A stretch of 64,000 nt of DNA from CAYZJB01 sp964602985 (GTDB lineage Bacteria; CLD3; SB21), in the NCBI GenBank assembly GCA_964602985.1, contig CAZRTJ010000015.1:1-64000 (forward strand), in the 5' to 3' direction. The position numbers and the translations under genes are program-made. A model generated the notes under the pieces. That model did no database searches. It was not told the DNA's origin and was given only the letters and a program-made list of their open reading frames with translations. Of the stretch, positions 1 to 9,449 are shown one piece after another; within the stretch, counting starts at the first letter, position 1; each line of letters starts with the position of its first letter.

Positions 1-20
1 GTACGGTGGTGTGAGAGGAC

Positions 21-43
21 GGCTGAGGAACTAATCCTCAGCC
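21..43 (+). promoter_or_regulatory. Perfect 9-bp hairpin in front of trpE
   Basis: GGCTGAGGA (21-29) and TCCTCAGCC (35-43) form a perfect stem around a 5-nt loop, ending 11 nt before the trpE ATG. No T-run follows, so it does not look like a simple terminator. It lies where a leader hairpin controlling trpE translation or an attenuator remnant would lie. The region just before ATG has no purine-rich ribosome binding site; a CCTCCT (43-48) sits there instead. The rest of any leader is outside the window. Confidence 0.4.
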
Positions 44-54
44 TCCTACTCGAT

Positions 55-1437
55 ATGACCATTGAAACGACACAAACAACTACGCTGGCCGACACGACAA
101 CACCGGTCAATCTGTACCTCATGCTGAGAGACCGTTTTCCGGGAGCGATTCTCCTCGAAAGCTCCGACTACCGCGCCAGCCACAACAGCACGTCCTATCT
201 CGCGTTGTCGCCCGCGGCCGAAATCGTCGTGACGGGCAACGAGTGCCTGCGCACGTATCCGGACGGAACCGAAATCCGCTCGTCCGTCTCCCATCCAGAT
301 GACGCCGTCGCCGCCCTGCGGTCGTTCGCCGACTCACTCGTGTGGACAACGCCGACATCCGCTCCCCGGCTGTTCGGCTACATGGCGTATGATGCAGAAC
401 CCTTGCTTGAGAACATTTCTATCCGTCAATCGGATGTGCCCCTCCTCCGCTACGCCGCGTATCGGTTCGTGATTGAAATCAATCACTTTCATAACGAATT
501 GACTGTATACCACAACCGATTCGCAGGTGACCTGCGCGACGATCTGACGACGGACGAACTCGCGCCGTGGATCGGCCGCGAAAACTTTCCGCTTTATCGT
601 TTCGCCAAGGTCGGCGTCGAATCAGCCAACATGAGCGACGATGACTATCGCAGGCTCGTTCTGCGCGGAATCGAGCATTGTCGGCGCGGTGACGTTTTCC
701 AAATCGTCTTTTCTCGTCGCTTTGACATGGCCTTTTCGGGAGACGAATTCAATGTCTATCGCGCGTTGCGCTCGGTGAATCCGTCGCCGTATTTGTTTTT
801 CTTCGACTACGGCGATTACAAAGTATTCGGATCTTCGCCCGAAGCACAAATCGTGATCGAAGGCGGCCGTGCGAGTATTCGTCCGATCGCCGGTACGTTC
901 CGTCGTGACGGACAGACCGATTCGGATACAGAGCTGGCGAGCCAACTTCTTGCCAATGAGAAGGAAAATGCCGAGCACGTGATGCTCGTGGATCTGGCGC
1001 GTAACGATCTGTCGCGCTGCGGCACGGACGTCCGGGTGGACACCTTCCGCGAAGTGCAATTCTACAGCCACGTCATTCACCTCGTCTCGAAGGTATCGGC
1101 TCGAATCCCGCCCGGTGCGAATTTCTGGCAAGTCGCCGCCGACAGCTTTCCTGCGGGCACACTCACTGGCGCTCCGAAATACCGTGCGATGCAGTTGATT
1201 AGCGAATACGAGCCCACGCCGCGCGGATGTTACGGAGGATGCATTGGGTTGGTCGGCGCCGACGGCACGTTCAATCACGCCATCATGATCCGTTCCTTTC
1301 TGAGTCGCAACCAACGCCTGTCGTATCAAGCGGGCGCAGGTGTCGTGGCGTCGTCGGATCCGGAGCGGGAACTGCAGGAAGTGAACAACAAACTCGCCGC
1401 GCTCCGACAAGCGCTGGACATGGCAGAGGAATTATGA
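55..1437 (+). CDS. trpE: Anthranilate synthase component I (TrpE)
   Basis: Converts chorismate to anthranilate with ammonia delivered by TrpG; first committed step of tryptophan synthesis, cytosolic. 460 aa, a normal length. An LLES motif (about residues 33-36) matches the tryptophan-binding site of feedback-inhibited enzymes, so allosteric inhibition by Trp is likely. The C-terminal chorismate-binding domain carries GTFRRDG, ANEKENAEHVMLVDLARND and FPAGTLTGAPK. The frame stays open to the window edge, but the ATG at 55 fits the family N-terminus. The stop overlaps trpG by ATGA. First gene of a 14-gene operon. Confidence 0.96.
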   Translation: MTIETTQTTTLADTTTPVNLYLMLRDRFPGAILLESSDYRASHNSTSYLALSPAAEIVVTGNECLRTYPDGTEIRSSVSHPDDAVAALRSFADSLVWTTPTSAPRLFGYMAYDAEPLLENISIRQSDVPLLRYAAYRFVIEINHFHNELTVYHNRFAGDLRDDLTTDELAPWIGRENFPLYRFAKVGVESANMSDDDYRRLVLRGIEHCRRGDVFQIVFSRRFDMAFSGDEFNVYRALRSVNPSPYLFFFDYGDYKVFGSSPEAQIVIEGGRASIRPIAGTFRRDGQTDSDTELASQLLANEKENAEHVMLVDLARNDLSRCGTDVRVDTFREVQFYSHVIHLVSKVSARIPPGANFWQVAADSFPAGTLTGAPKYRAMQLISEYEPTPRGCYGGCIGLVGADGTFNHAIMIRSFLSRNQRLSYQAGAGVVASSDPERELQEVNNKLAALRQALDMAEEL

Positions 1438-1991
1438 AACGCACGCTCGTGGTGGATAATTACGACTCGTTCACATACAACCTGGTTCATCTGTTGCGCG
1501 AATTGGGCGCCGACGCGGACGTTCAGAGGAACGATGAAATAACGGACGTCCGTCCCTACGACCAGATTGTTCTGTCCCCCGGACCCGGAATACCTTCCGA
1601 AGCCGGACTGCTGGTGCAGTTGATCCGAGAATTCGCCCCGGCCAAGAAATTCCTTGGCGTCTGTCTGGGTCATCAGGCCATCGGCGAGGTCTTCGGAGGA
1701 AGATTGGTGAATACACAAACCGTCTACCACGGCGTCGCTACCGACGTATGTATCACCGATCCCGATGATCCGCTGTTTCGCGGAATCCCGACGACTTTTT
1801 CTGCAGGACGCTATCATTCGTGGGTTGTAACGGATCTCGTGTTCCCCCTGATCCCGACAGCCGTCGACGAGCGCGGCACGATCATGGCCATGCGACACGC
1901 AGAATACCCGATCTTTGGAGTGCAATTTCACCCTGAATCTGTATTGACCCCGTGTGGAAAGCAGGTTCTCAAAAACTGGCTGGAGATTTGA
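1434..1991 (+). CDS. trpG: Anthranilate synthase glutamine amidotransferase (TrpG)
   Basis: Class I glutamine amidotransferase subunit that hydrolyses glutamine and passes ammonia to TrpE. 185 aa. Nucleophile Cys77 lies in GVCLGHQA and the His166/Glu168 pair in GVQFHPES; the N-terminal VVDNYDSFTYNL is typical of TrpG/PabA. The start at 1434 gives a 4-bp ATGA overlap with the trpE stop; an upstream in-frame start at 1227 would lie inside trpE and is rejected. No separate pabA is visible here, so it might also serve folate synthesis, which is inference. Confidence 0.95.
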   Translation: MKRTLVVDNYDSFTYNLVHLLRELGADADVQRNDEITDVRPYDQIVLSPGPGIPSEAGLLVQLIREFAPAKKFLGVCLGHQAIGEVFGGRLVNTQTVYHGVATDVCITDPDDPLFRGIPTTFSAGRYHSWVVTDLVFPLIPTAVDERGTIMAMRHAEYPIFGVQFHPESVLTPCGKQVLKNWLEI

Positions 1992-1992
1992 C

Positions 1993-2982
1993 ATGAAAGC
2001 GACGCTGACCAGACTCTTTTCTCACGCGGTTCTCACGCGCGAAGAAGCCTTTCAATGGTTCCTGAACGTGAGTCGCTATCCGCCCGCGCAAATTGCAGCA
2101 TTTCTGGCGGTGTATCAAATGCGTCCCGTGACCGTGCCTGAACTCACGGGCTTTCGCGATGCGATGCGTGAGTTGTGCATACGCGTGGATCTGTCGGAAT
2201 TCAATTCCATCGATGTGTGCGGGACCGGAGGCGATGGCAAGAACACGTTCAATATCAGTACGGCGGCGGCGTTTGTCGTTGCCGGAGCCGATGTGCGCGT
2301 TGCCAAGCACGGCAACGTCGCGGTGTCGAGCATTTGCGGATCGTCCAATGTACTGGAAGCGCTGGGTGTTCGTTTCGCCAACGATCGCGACGCCCTCTTG
2401 CGAGCGCTCGAACGCGCGGGGATTTGTTATCTGCATGCACCGCTGTTTCATCCTGCGATGAAGCATGTCGCTCCTGTCCGACGCGAACTCGGCGTACGCA
2501 CATTTTTCAATATACTCGGTCCGCTCGCTAACCCGTGTTCGCCGGCCGCACAGCTGATCGGTGTGCACAGTCTGGAACTGGCACGCCTCTACGCATACAT
2601 GCACCAATCGGAGGCACAATCCTTCGTCATCGTTCACTCGCTCGATGGCTATGACGAGGTGTCGTTGACCGCCTCGTTCAAATACATCACACGGACAGGA
2701 GAGCGCTTTGCGCGACCGTCCGATCTGGGGTTGCCTGCGGTCATGCCCTCCGATCTGGCGGGCGGACAGGATGCCGCTGAGTCGGCAGAGCTGTTGGTGA
2801 AAATTCTTTCCGGAAATGGTTCGCCGGCCCAGCGATCTGTCGTCGTCGCCAACGCAGCTCTCGCCATTCACGCGGCGAAGCCAGCGGTTTCTCTAAGGGA
2901 TTGTGTGTCGGAGGCAGACGAGTCGCTCAGTTCCGGCCGCGCGTATCGGGCATTGAATGTACTTCGTGAAATGGGAGCGTAG
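1993..2982 (+). CDS. trpD: Anthranilate phosphoribosyltransferase (TrpD)
   Basis: Transfers the phosphoribosyl group of PRPP to anthranilate, the second pathway step. 329 aa, usual length. The PRPP-binding glycine-rich loop CGTGGDGKNTFNIST is intact, followed by KHGNVAVSS and the family motif RTFFNILGPLANP. The start at 1993 lies one nucleotide past the trpG stop and has a GGAG about 6 nt upstream. Not fused to trpG or trpC, unlike some enterics. Confidence 0.96.
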   Translation: MKATLTRLFSHAVLTREEAFQWFLNVSRYPPAQIAAFLAVYQMRPVTVPELTGFRDAMRELCIRVDLSEFNSIDVCGTGGDGKNTFNISTAAAFVVAGADVRVAKHGNVAVSSICGSSNVLEALGVRFANDRDALLRALERAGICYLHAPLFHPAMKHVAPVRRELGVRTFFNILGPLANPCSPAAQLIGVHSLELARLYAYMHQSEAQSFVIVHSLDGYDEVSLTASFKYITRTGERFARPSDLGLPAVMPSDLAGGQDAAESAELLVKILSGNGSPAQRSVVVANAALAIHAAKPAVSLRDCVSEADESLSSGRAYRALNVLREMGA

Positions 2983-2984
2983 CG

Positions 2985-3794
2985 ATGAGCGTCTTATCTA
3001 ACATTGTTGCGGCGAAACAACGGGAAGTCGAGGAACGCCGTGCCTTGTATCCAATCCGTCTGCTCGAACGCAGTCTGTACTTCGAAACGCCGACAGTCTC
3101 GCTGAAGAAATATCTCCTGCGTCCGGACCGACAGGGCATCATCGCGGAGATCAAACGTCGCTCCCCGTCAGCCGGCACGATCAACGAGTATGTGAATGTC
3201 GAACAAACCTCGATCGGATATATGCAGGCCGGAGCCTCCGCGCTCTCCATTCTGACGGATACGCCATTCTTTGGCGGATCCTCGGAGGACCTGCGCATGG
3301 CGAGACGATTCAACTTCTGTCCGATACTCAGAAAGGATTTTATTCTCGATGAATACCAGGTTATCGAATCCAAGTCCATCGGAGCGGATGCGATTCTCCT
3401 GATTGCGGCTATCCTGGATCGTACACGGCTGTTGCAATTACTGGATCTCGCGAAATCTGTCGCGTTGGAAGTGATCGTCGAAATCCACACGGAGCAGGAA
3501 GCCGATTCATTGCCGGACACCGCAGAACTGATCGGGGTCAATCGCCGCGATCTGCGCACGTTCGAAGTGTCGGACGGACCTGAACGACTGTTTGCGATGC
3601 GAACCGGGCGCGATTGCGTGTGGATTGCGGAGAGCGGTATTCGCACACCCGGGGACGTCATGAGACTTCGCGACGCAGGTTTTCAGGCATTTCTTATTGG
3701 CGAAACCTTCATGCGCCGGGCGCGACCGGAAGGGGCATGCCGCGATTTCATCAGCCACTTGAATCGACTCGAGAGCGTCTATGCGGAAGATTAA
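2985..3794 (+). CDS. trpC: Indole-3-glycerol phosphate synthase (TrpC)
   Basis: Closes the indole ring from CdRP to indole-3-glycerol phosphate. 269 aa TIM barrel. Conserved lysines lie in IIAEIKRRSPSAG and ILRKDFILDEYQV, with LIGVNRRDLRTF and WIAESGI near the C-terminus. Starts 2 nt after the trpD stop, and its 3' end overlaps the next gene by 14 bp, which suggests translational coupling. Confidence 0.96.
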   Translation: MSVLSNIVAAKQREVEERRALYPIRLLERSLYFETPTVSLKKYLLRPDRQGIIAEIKRRSPSAGTINEYVNVEQTSIGYMQAGASALSILTDTPFFGGSSEDLRMARRFNFCPILRKDFILDEYQVIESKSIGADAILLIAAILDRTRLLQLLDLAKSVALEVIVEIHTEQEADSLPDTAELIGVNRRDLRTFEVSDGPERLFAMRTGRDCVWIAESGIRTPGDVMRLRDAGFQAFLIGETFMRRARPEGACRDFISHLNRLESVYAED

Positions 3795-5562
3795 AGTCTG
3801 CGGCCTGACTGACCGCGCAAATCTGTGTGCGATGGCCGAATGCCATCCGGACTTCGTCGGATTTATTTTCGCTCCATCTCCTCGCCGCGCCGACGAGCGG
3901 TTACTCGATGTCCGCTTGCCCGGGGATGTCCGCCGCGTCGGAGTGTTTGTGGATCCAAGTCTGGACGACATCAAGACGTTTTGCGGGCGGCTGGATGCGA
4001 TCCAGTTGCACGGTACAGAATCGCCGGAGTTCTGTGCATCGGTTCGGCAATTGGGATTTCTCCTGCTGAAGGCATTCGCCATCGAAAGCGAATTGCCTCT
4101 GCCAGACATGGAACGGTACCGCGACGTCATGGACTATGCTCTACTCGACTGCGCCGGTCCGCTGAGGGGTGGAAATGGACGCAGGTTTGATTGGAATCTG
4201 TTGAATGCCTACGACAGCGACATTCCATTTCTTCTGAGCGGAGGAATTGCTTTGAATGATGCGCTCCCCCTGCGTCGATTGAAGTGTGACCAACTGATCG
4301 GTTTCGATATCAACTCCCGATTCGAATCCGCCTCGGGAATCAAGAACTCTGCCGAGGTCGGGCAATTCATCTACCGGATCCGACAAACCAATCCAGCCGA
4401 CGTAGATTCCAAAGGATATTACGGCGACTTCGGAGGCGCATTCATTCCGGAAATGCTCTACCCCAACGTCACGGAATTGGCGGATCGGTATCGCGAGATC
4501 ATCCGGGAATCGTCTTTCCAAAGAGAATTCCGCGAATTGCTTCGCACGTATGTGGGCCGGCCGACTCCGCTCTATTATGCACGGCGCCTGTCCGAGAAGT
4601 ACGGAGCCTCGATCTATCTAAAGCGCGAGGACCTGTGCCACACCGGTGCGCACAAAATCAACAACACCATTGGTCAGGCGCTGTTGGCCCGGCGACTGGG
4701 AAAGACTCGCATCATTGCAGAAACCGGTGCGGGTCAACACGGAGTGGCTACAGCGACCGTATGCGCCCTGCTCGGACTGAACTGCACGGTATTCATGGGC
4801 GCCCGCGACATCGAACGACAGCGGCCGAATGTGGACAGGATGCGCTTTCTTGGCGCCGATGTGCAACGCGTAACATCCGGATCGCAAACGCTGAAAGATG
4901 CGACGAACGAGGCCCTGCGTGAATGGATTCGGCGGCCTCTGGACACGTATTATCTCATCGGATCCGTGGTGGGACCGCATCCGTATCCGGACATGGTCAC
5001 GCAATTTCAATCCGTGATCAGCGAAGAGATTCGCGAACAACTGCTCCGTGAAACAGGACGCGCCAATCCGGATTCATTGATTGCGTGCGTGGGAGGCGGC
5101 AGTAATGCGGCGGGAGCGTTTTATCATTTCATGGATGATGAAGTCGAACTCATCGGCGCTGAGGCCGCAGGCGAAGGATTGACCAGCGGAAGGTCCGCCG
5201 CAACGATTTCGTTGGGCAGACCGGGAATTCTCCATGGCAGTCGAACCCTGGTCATGCAGGACGAGGACGGACAGATTCTCGAAGCGCATTCAATCAGCGC
5301 CGGACTAGATTATCCGGGCGTCGGACCGCTCCATGCGTGTCTACATCAGGCCGGACGCGTCCGATTTGTCGCCGTCACAGACAGCGAAGCGATGGCGGCC
5401 GGTCGGCAGTTGGCGCGTCTGGAAGGCATCATTCCGGCGCTCGAGAGCGCGCACGCGTTGGCTGTACTCGATAGCCGCGAGTCCCTGCGAGGTCGCACGG
5501 TGGTGATTAACCTCTCCGGCCGCGGCGACAAAGACATGGCAAAGTACACGGAGGAATCATGA
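3781..5562 (+). CDS. trpFB: TrpF-TrpB fusion: phosphoribosylanthranilate isomerase / tryptophan synthase beta
   Basis: One 593-aa chain with two enzymes. Residues 1 to about 205 are TrpF: catalytic Cys7 in KVCGLT, acid Asp123 in ALLDC, and a phosphate-loop GGNG (usually GGTG). From about residue 213 (GYYGDFGGAF) it is full-length TrpB with PLP lysine Lys292 in HTGAHKINN, the ammonia/indole site ETGAGQHG, and a Gly-rich cofactor loop GGGSNAAG. There is no stop or plausible frameshift between the domains. TrpF acts before TrpC and TrpB is the last step, so the fusion joins non-consecutive reactions. The stop overlaps trpA by ATGA. Confidence 0.95.
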   Translation: MRKIKVCGLTDRANLCAMAECHPDFVGFIFAPSPRRADERLLDVRLPGDVRRVGVFVDPSLDDIKTFCGRLDAIQLHGTESPEFCASVRQLGFLLLKAFAIESELPLPDMERYRDVMDYALLDCAGPLRGGNGRRFDWNLLNAYDSDIPFLLSGGIALNDALPLRRLKCDQLIGFDINSRFESASGIKNSAEVGQFIYRIRQTNPADVDSKGYYGDFGGAFIPEMLYPNVTELADRYREIIRESSFQREFRELLRTYVGRPTPLYYARRLSEKYGASIYLKREDLCHTGAHKINNTIGQALLARRLGKTRIIAETGAGQHGVATATVCALLGLNCTVFMGARDIERQRPNVDRMRFLGADVQRVTSGSQTLKDATNEALREWIRRPLDTYYLIGSVVGPHPYPDMVTQFQSVISEEIREQLLRETGRANPDSLIACVGGGSNAAGAFYHFMDDEVELIGAEAAGEGLTSGRSAATISLGRPGILHGSRTLVMQDEDGQILEAHSISAGLDYPGVGPLHACLHQAGRVRFVAVTDSEAMAAGRQLARLEGIIPALESAHALAVLDSRESLRGRTVVINLSGRGDKDMAKYTEES

Positions 5563-6323
5563 ACCGTATCGATGCGCTCTTCACAACAAGATCGGAAAAC
5601 ATTTTGTCCGTGTACTTCACGGCAGGATTTCCATCCGTTGACGATACCCTCCCGTTGGCGCAGACGGCGCAGGAGTCGGGCGCCGACATGATTGAAATCG
5701 GAATGCCCTTCAGCGACCCCATCGCGGACGGTCCGGTCATTCAGCGTTGCAATTCCGTCGCGCTTCGCAACGGCATGACGGTTGAACGGCTGTTTGCCCA
5801 GCTTGCTTCTCTTCGCGCGAGCGTCTCGATCCCCGTGCTGTTGATGGGCTATCTGAATCCGGTACTCCAATTTGGCGTCGACCGTTTTCTCGATTCCTGC
5901 GCAGACTGCGGCGTCGACGGGGTGATCATTCCCGACTGGCCATGGGACGAGCGCGATGCACAGCTGTTCGATTCGCGCAATCTCCATCGCGTCCTGCTGG
6001 TCGCTCCGCAGACGACTGAAGAAAGACTGCGCGAGATCGACCGCCGCTCCCGGGGGTTCCTCTACGCCGTTTCGTCTTTTGGTACGACGGGGCAAACTTC
6101 GGTGTCGGACGATTCGATCGCTTTTCTGCAACGGCTCGCCTCGATGAAGTTGCGCAATCCGGTGCTCGTGGGCTTTGGTATTCGTACGGCGCATGACCTT
6201 GCCAGAATCCGACCGTATGGTTCGGGAGCGATAGTCGGATCTGCATTCTTGGAAAACATCACAGAAGCACAACCGACGCTTTCGGCCCGATCGTTCATTC
6301 AGGCAGTACGGAGGACGGCATGA
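5559..6323 (+). CDS. trpA: Tryptophan synthase alpha chain (TrpA)
   Basis: Cleaves indole-3-glycerol phosphate to indole, which is channelled to TrpB. 254 aa TIM barrel. The catalytic Glu lies in IEIGMPFSDP and the catalytic Asp in ADGPVIQ; the phosphate-binding FGIRTAHD and GAIVGSAF motifs are present. ATGA overlap with trpFB upstream and with the DAHP synthase gene downstream, so subunits of the alpha-beta complex are made from adjacent coupled genes. Confidence 0.96.
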   Translation: MNRIDALFTTRSENILSVYFTAGFPSVDDTLPLAQTAQESGADMIEIGMPFSDPIADGPVIQRCNSVALRNGMTVERLFAQLASLRASVSIPVLLMGYLNPVLQFGVDRFLDSCADCGVDGVIIPDWPWDERDAQLFDSRNLHRVLLVAPQTTEERLREIDRRSRGFLYAVSSFGTTGQTSVSDDSIAFLQRLASMKLRNPVLVGFGIRTAHDLARIRPYGSGAIVGSAFLENITEAQPTLSARSFIQAVRRTA

Positions 6324-7330
6324 TTCTCGAAATGGAACGCAATATCCGTGCGGAGGATCGACTTCGGATTTGTGAATATTTGTCCGGTATCGGTTACCGT
6401 CCGACGGAGGTTGTGACCCAGCGCTCCCGCTATTTCGTGGCGATCGGTCAACGGGAGTTTGACATTCGTCGCATCGGTCAATTGCGCGGCGTATCGGATG
6501 TCTTTCGCGTGTCGGACGCATACAAACTCGTCTCGCGAAAATGGAAAGTGGAGCCCACTGTCCTGGATCTCGGTGATCAGGTGTCCGTCGGAGAAACGAG
6601 TTTGGCCATCATGGCAGGGCCTTGCAGTATTGAAGACGAAGCGCAGACACGTCGCACCGCGGCGCATCTTGCAGAATGCGGCGTTCGAATCATGCGGGGA
6701 GGAGTCTTTAAGCCGCGTACATCACCGTATGCTTACCGTGGCGCCGGTCTCGATAGCCTCCGGATGTTCTCCGCAGTCGCGCAGGAGACCGGACTGAAAA
6801 TCATCTCCGAGGTCATGGAGGTATCGCAAATCGAACCCATGCTGGATTTCGTCGACGTCTTTCAAGTGGGCGCGCGGAATACGCAGAACTTCAACCTGCT
6901 CGATGCCCTGGGTCGAGTGGACAAACCCGTGCTTCTCAAGCGCGGCATGTCCGGAACGATCGATGAACTCCTGCAAAGTGCGGAGTATGTGTTTTCGGCG
7001 GGTAACGAAAAGCTGATCCTGTGCGAGCGCGGGATTCGCACGTTCGAGCCCGCCTATCGCAACACGCTGGATCTGAATGCCGTTCCGATCCTGAAGCAAA
7101 AAACGCATCTGCCCGTCGTCGTCGATCCGTCCCATGGAATTGGACTGCGTGATGCCGTCGCTCCGATGGCGCTCGCGGCGGTGATGGCCGGAGCGGACGG
7201 TGTGTTGATCGAAGTTCATGAATCTCCGGAGAAGGCAGTTTCTGACGGACAACAGACGCTCAACTTCGCAGAATCCGCGCAGTTGTTTGCAAACCTTCGC
7301 TCGCTGTCGGAATTCCGGGAGACGTTATGA
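6320..7330 (+). CDS. aroF: 3-deoxy-7-phosphoheptulonate synthase, type I-beta with regulatory domain
   Basis: Condenses PEP and erythrose 4-phosphate to DAHP, the entry to the shikimate pathway. 336 aa. The first ~90 residues are a ferredoxin-like/ACT-like regulatory domain as in Thermotoga DAHP synthase (known to confer Tyr/Phe feedback in that family). The catalytic barrel starts at about residue 95 with MAGPCSIED, followed by GGVFKPRTSPY, VFQVGARNTQNF, LLKRGMSGT and VDPSHGIG. Sits between trpA and hisG with ATGA overlaps on both sides, so aromatic precursor supply is co-expressed with Trp and His synthesis. Confidence 0.94.
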   Translation: MILEMERNIRAEDRLRICEYLSGIGYRPTEVVTQRSRYFVAIGQREFDIRRIGQLRGVSDVFRVSDAYKLVSRKWKVEPTVLDLGDQVSVGETSLAIMAGPCSIEDEAQTRRTAAHLAECGVRIMRGGVFKPRTSPYAYRGAGLDSLRMFSAVAQETGLKIISEVMEVSQIEPMLDFVDVFQVGARNTQNFNLLDALGRVDKPVLLKRGMSGTIDELLQSAEYVFSAGNEKLILCERGIRTFEPAYRNTLDLNAVPILKQKTHLPVVVDPSHGIGLRDAVAPMALAAVMAGADGVLIEVHESPEKAVSDGQQTLNFAESAQLFANLRSLSEFRETL

Positions 7331-8178
7331 AGCCGTTGCGAATCGCGATTCAAAAATCCGGACGCCTGTACGAGCCCTCCGTGGACCTCTTACGCAAAGC
7401 CGGATTGGAATTTGAGTTCTACAAGAACTCGCTTATCTCTCCATGTCGGAATTTCCCGATGGAAATCACCTTCCTGCGCGACGACGACATTCCCGAGTAC
7501 GTGCAGGACGGTATTGCCGATCTGGGAGTGTGCGGTGAGAATGTGATTGCAGAACAGAACGTTAACGTGACCCGTTTGCAGACGCTGGGATATGGAAAGT
7601 GCCGTCTGAGCCTGGCGGTGCCCAACGACGAACCGATTCAGTCTCCACGCGAACTTGGCGGGAAGACCATTGCGACCACGTATCCGTTTCTCACCCAGCG
7701 ATATCTCCGTGAGCAGGGAATTCCCGCGTCGGTCGTCACGATCAACGGCTCGGCGGAAATTTCCCCCGCGCTTGGCTTGAGCGACGCCATCTGCGATCTC
7801 GTCTCCACGGGCAGCACACTCAAGAGCAATGGCCTGCGGCCCATCGCCGACGTCATGACATCGGAGGCCGTGCTCGTCGGACACAACGGCATCGCGCAAC
7901 TCGGGATCGTGGAGGAACTGCTGTTGCGCATTCGCTCGGTTCTGCGAGCCCAGGGTCACAAATATGTCGTCCTGAATATCCAACGCGCGCAACTGAACCG
8001 CATCGTGCAGTTGCTTCCCGGCGTCAAGAGCCCGACCGTCGTTCCGCTGGCGGAGGCCGGATGGGTTGCCGTGCACACGGTCATCAGTGAAACGGATTTC
8101 TGGGAGCGCATCGCGCTGGTGAAGCAAGCCGGCGCACAGGGGATTGCCGTCATGAACATGGAGAAAATGATTTTGTGA
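7327..8178 (+). CDS. hisG: ATP phosphoribosyltransferase, long form (HisG)
   Basis: First step of histidine synthesis (PRPP plus ATP). 283 aa, so it is the long form with a C-terminal histidine-binding regulatory domain (about residues 205-283) and does not need HisZ. Catalytic-domain motifs include RIAIQKSGRL, GIADLGVCGEN and the PRPP loop DLVSTGSTLKSNGL. ATGA overlap with the DAHP synthase gene joins the trp and his halves of the operon. Confidence 0.96.
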   Translation: MKPLRIAIQKSGRLYEPSVDLLRKAGLEFEFYKNSLISPCRNFPMEITFLRDDDIPEYVQDGIADLGVCGENVIAEQNVNVTRLQTLGYGKCRLSLAVPNDEPIQSPRELGGKTIATTYPFLTQRYLREQGIPASVVTINGSAEISPALGLSDAICDLVSTGSTLKSNGLRPIADVMTSEAVLVGHNGIAQLGIVEELLLRIRSVLRAQGHKYVVLNIQRAQLNRIVQLLPGVKSPTVVPLAEAGWVAVHTVISETDFWERIALVKQAGAQGIAVMNMEKMIL

Positions 8179-9449
8179 AGACTTATCAAATGGCTGAACT
8201 CACGGAGAGCGACCTCATAAGACTGTGCACCCGGCCTTCGGTGAAGGACGATCCGGAGACGGCGGCGAGCGTGCGCGCCATTGTGGAGGATGTGCGACGT
8301 ACCGGACAGGATGCCGTATGGAAGTACGCGCGGCAATTCGATGGTCACGACCGAATTCTGTCTGTGCGCGAAGAATGGACGCCATGGATCGATCGACTGA
8401 CGCCCGCACAGCGATCGGCCATTGACGACGCCATGGAAAACATCCGTCGATTTCATACGATGCCGAAACGCGAACCGGCCGTGGAAGTGCGCCCCGGGGT
8501 GCACTGCTGGCGCGAGTGGCGTCCCATCCAGCGCGTCGGGCTGTATGTTCCGGGTGGATCGGCGCCGCTCGTTTCTACGCTGATGATGTTAGGCGTACCG
8601 GCAAGAGTGGCCGGATGTGAAGAGATCGTCGTTTGCACTCCGCCGGATGCGCAGGGAAATCTTGCACCGGCCATCGCGTATGTGTCTGAGCGATTGCAAC
8701 TCGATCGTGTGTTTCTTCTCGGCGGTGTGCAGGCCATCGCGGCGATGGCTTTCGGCACGGAGTTGATTCCCGCCGTGGACAAAATCTTTGGTCCGGGCAA
8801 TCGCTTTGTCACGCAAGCCAAACTGTCCGTACAGTCTCACGTCGCGATAGACCTTCCCGCCGGCCCATCTGAAATACTGATCGTCGCCGACGAATCCGCC
8901 CGCCCGGAATTCATCGCGGCGGATATGCTGGCGCAGGCGGAACACGGCGCCGATAGTCCGTGCGTGCTCGTGACGACCGATTCGCAGCTCATTCCGCTTG
9001 TGGAAAATGCCATCGGGGAACAACAGAGCGACCTCTCCAGACGAGATACATGCGCACGTGCATTGGCAAATTCGCTGTGTGTCGTGGCCCGCACCCTGGA
9101 TGAAGCCATTCGCTTCGCGAATGCGTATGCGCCGGAACATCTCAGTCTGATGATCTCCGACCCGATGGCGTGGACGCCGCGCATTGTCCATGCGGGTTCG
9201 GTTTTTTGCGGGTCGTTTGCTCCCGTCGCCGCAGGTGACTACGCCTCGGGCACCAACCATACCCTTCCGACGGGCCGTTGGGCGCGCGCATACTCGGGTG
9301 TGCACACAACCGCGTTCCTGAAGTCCGTTTCATTTCAATCGCTTTCACGGGAAGGCCTGATGAATATGACCACGGCCGCAGAAACGCTGGCGGAAATCGA
9401 AGCGCTCGACGCTCACCGGAATTCCCTTGTCATCCGGAGACGCGCATGA
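8175..9449 (+). CDS. hisD: Histidinol dehydrogenase (HisD)
   Basis: Oxidises L-histidinol to histidine using two NAD+, the last two steps. 424 aa. The catalytic Glu-His pair is in YAPEHL; the Zn- and NAD-site segments VGLYVPGG, DLPAGPSEILI, AQAEHG and SGTNHTLPT are present. A GTG at 8175 overlaps the hisG stop as GTGA, the pattern used throughout this operon. An ATG at 8190 is a weaker alternative. Confidence 0.95.
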   Translation: MKTYQMAELTESDLIRLCTRPSVKDDPETAASVRAIVEDVRRTGQDAVWKYARQFDGHDRILSVREEWTPWIDRLTPAQRSAIDDAMENIRRFHTMPKREPAVEVRPGVHCWREWRPIQRVGLYVPGGSAPLVSTLMMLGVPARVAGCEEIVVCTPPDAQGNLAPAIAYVSERLQLDRVFLLGGVQAIAAMAFGTELIPAVDKIFGPGNRFVTQAKLSVQSHVAIDLPAGPSEILIVADESARPEFIAADMLAQAEHGADSPCVLVTTDSQLIPLVENAIGEQQSDLSRRDTCARALANSLCVVARTLDEAIRFANAYAPEHLSLMISDPMAWTPRIVHAGSVFCGSFAPVAAGDYASGTNHTLPTGRWARAYSGVHTTAFLKSVSFQSLSREGLMNMTTAAETLAEIEALDAHRNSLVIRRRA

